Shown here: positions 14,864 through 15,666 of the stretch, in pieces
How the letters are laid out: every line of letters begins with the position of its first letter
Numbering within the stretch: position 1 is the stretch's first letter
Origin: Chloroflexota bacterium
GTDB taxonomy: Bacteria; Chloroflexota; Anaerolineae; UBA1429
Length of the DNA stretch: 15,666 bases
NCBI GenBank assembly: GCA_014360745.1
Contig: JACIWY010000031.1
Location: forward strand, 1-15,666
Direction: 5' to 3'
Position numbers and translations under genes: made by a program
The notes under the pieces: model-generated
Database searches by the model: none
What the model was told of the DNA's origin: nothing
The model's input: the letters and a program-made list of their open reading frames with translations, nothing else

Positions 14864-15666
14864 CTTTTCCCCCAGCCTGCAATCTGGCGGAGATATAGCG
14901 CCGCACGACGACGGCTGCCAGCGCCAGGACGGGGAATCCCAACAACCCCGCCAGCGCCCAGAATACCCAGCCAGGCGTCGGGCGCGTTCCCTCGATGACC
15001 CCTGATACCGGCGTCGGCGAGGCGGTGGTATTCAGAGTGGTGACGATACCCTGCTGATCCACCACGGCCAGATCCCCTTGAAGCCATGCGCTACGCCTCG
15101 AATCGCCCAACAACAGAAGCGCCCAGCCCGCGCCTTCATCCTGTTGCCCCGTGACGACCAAAAGTGGATATGCCGCATTCCACGGCGATGGCATGACTTG
15201 CACCAAACCGATAGGCCTTCCCGCCAAAACAAAGGTGGGGAAAAAGATCTTGTCAGCCACCTCGGCGAGCCCCCCCCCCCCCCCCGCCCGTCCGACCCCG
15301 CCAACCCCCCGAACTAGCCGCCCGCCCCCCACCACAGTATCGGCCGTGATGATGGTGAATCGATCGACCCCGTCGGGCAGGTCGCGCCCCAAGCGGGTCA
15401 GGAAGGCAAAGGCGCCCATCCACTCCTGCGAACTGGGTTGAGCAGGGAATACCAACGTCGTCGAATCGTCCAACTGAAGGGGAAAATGATCCAGCGTCAT
15501 ATCATCGCCCAGGGAGCTGCTCTTCAGGTGTATGCGTGAGTCCTGGTGGACCACGGCCCAGATCTCGGTCCACAGGGGATCGCGGCAATCCCAATCACAA
15601 GCCCGCAGGTTGGCCATAAACTGAATGACGTTCTGACCGGGGACAAAATGCTCGGCGGGCAAGGTC
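14847..15666 (-). CDS. BcsB-like synthase partner, C-terminal part (5' end outside window)
   Basis: The frame is open to the right edge; the first TTG in frame (15662) encodes an internal Leu, so the N-terminus is missing. About 270 residues are visible. The order resembles the C-terminal half of BcsB: L-P-A-E-H-F-V-P-G-Q-N-V-I-Q-F with a C-D-W-D-C pair, then D-S-R-I-H-L, then a domain with F-A-F-L-T-R-L-G-R and T-A-D, then a Thr/Pro-rich stretch and one membrane helix (~235-258) before a short basic tail. BcsB anchors beside BcsA and guides the polymer out of the membrane. Immediate overlap (17 bases) with the GT2 synthase start supports the pairing. Residues ~110-135 are an odd Gly/Arg/Val-only stretch encoded by G-rich DNA including 16 G in a row; this part may be misread or hypervariable. 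Similarity is by pattern, so the BcsB call is probable rather than certain. Confidence 0.72.
   Translation of the reverse strand, partial: TLPAEHFVPGQNVIQFMANLRACDWDCRDPLWTEIWAVVHQDSRIHLKSSSLGDDMTLDHFPLQLDDSTTLVFPAQPSSQEWMGAFAFLTRLGRDLPDGVDRFTIITADTVVGGGRLVRGVGGVGRAGGGGGLAEVADKIFFPTFVLAGRPIGLVQVMPSPWNAAYPLLVVTGQQDEGAGWALLLLGDSRRSAWLQGDLAVVDQQGIVTTLNTTASPTPVSGVIEGTRPTPGWVFWALAGLLGFPVLALAAVVVRRYISARLQAGGKDGSDQ
15264..15335 (-). repeat. G-rich low-complexity tract with a run of 16 G in the BcsB-like gene
   Basis: On the plus strand 15270-15285 is an unbroken run of 16 C, followed by further C-runs (for example six C before 15311 and near 15330). On the coding strand these are G. The current length keeps the frame open on both sides; a change of one base would shift it. 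It may be a slippage-prone switch or a sequencing or assembly fault. Confidence 0.85.

Noticed and set aside
15660..15662. TTG at 15662 as the start of the BcsB-like gene
   Set aside because: It encodes a Leu within a continuing frame at the window edge, and the visible part lacks a signal peptide and the first carbohydrate-binding-like domains expected of BcsB.
1..15666. tRNA or rRNA genes, CRISPR arrays, insertion sequences, toxin-antitoxin or defence genes
   Set aside because: Looked for on both strands; no cloverleaf, regular repeat-spacer pattern, transposase motif or terminal inverted repeats were found.

Overview
The window is GC-rich chromosomal DNA from a bacterium. It contains no RNA genes, CRISPR arrays, transposases or phage genes. 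Gene content and protein style point to Chloroflexota (Anaerolineae- or Caldilineae-like). The signs are a GT39-type glycosyltransferase with tandem C-terminal beta-sandwich repeats, Thr/Ser/Pro-rich linkers on surface proteins, a GH113-like secreted hydrolase, and a polysaccharide synthase with an N-terminal MshEN domain. This placement is inference from sequence style; no database search was possible.

Layout. (1) 1-3369, plus strand: the 3' part of a GT39-like membrane glycosyltransferase cut by the left edge, then dtd (D-aminoacyl-tRNA deacylase). (2) 9543-3388, minus strand: a tightly packed run of six genes, namely an RraA-family protein, an ABC-F ATPase, coaE, a 79-residue two-helix membrane protein, a GT5 glycogen synthase (glgA) and a lipoprotein-like N-acetylmuramoyl-L-alanine amidase. 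Neighbours overlap or lie within 30 bases, and a good promoter (TTGGCG-N17-TATACT) precedes the first gene. The run meets dtd head-on at a likely two-way hairpin terminator. (3) 9544-9844: a 301-base divergent intergenic region with that promoter and a cluster of short direct repeats. (4) 9845-11407, plus: a secreted GH113-like glycoside hydrolase with a C-terminal carbohydrate-binding-like domain. (5) 15666-11404, minus: a polysaccharide synthase operon made of a BcsB-like membrane-anchored partner (cut by the right edge), a BcsA-like GT2 synthase carrying an N-terminal c-di-GMP-binding MshEN domain, and a polytopic GT-C-like membrane glycosyltransferase. All three reading frames overlap.

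The most interesting part is 9845-15666. The GT2 synthase has the full processive-synthase motif set (DAED, TED, QRSRW). It lacks a C-terminal PilZ domain but carries both 24-residue MshEN c-di-GMP motifs at its N-terminus. With a BcsB-like partner next to it and a secreted glycanase convergent with it, the locus looks like a c-di-GMP-switched exopolysaccharide synthase/remodelling system. It resembles cellulose (Bcs) machinery but has a different sensor. The BcsB-like gene contains a run of 16 G on its coding strand, so it is either phase-variable or badly sequenced.

The six-gene minus-strand run is mostly housekeeping (translation, CoA synthesis, glycogen, cell wall). Its oddities are a changed nucleotide-sugar motif in GlgA, an EF-hand-like loop inserted in the amidase, and an RraA homologue missing an acidic residue expected in the aldolase motif.
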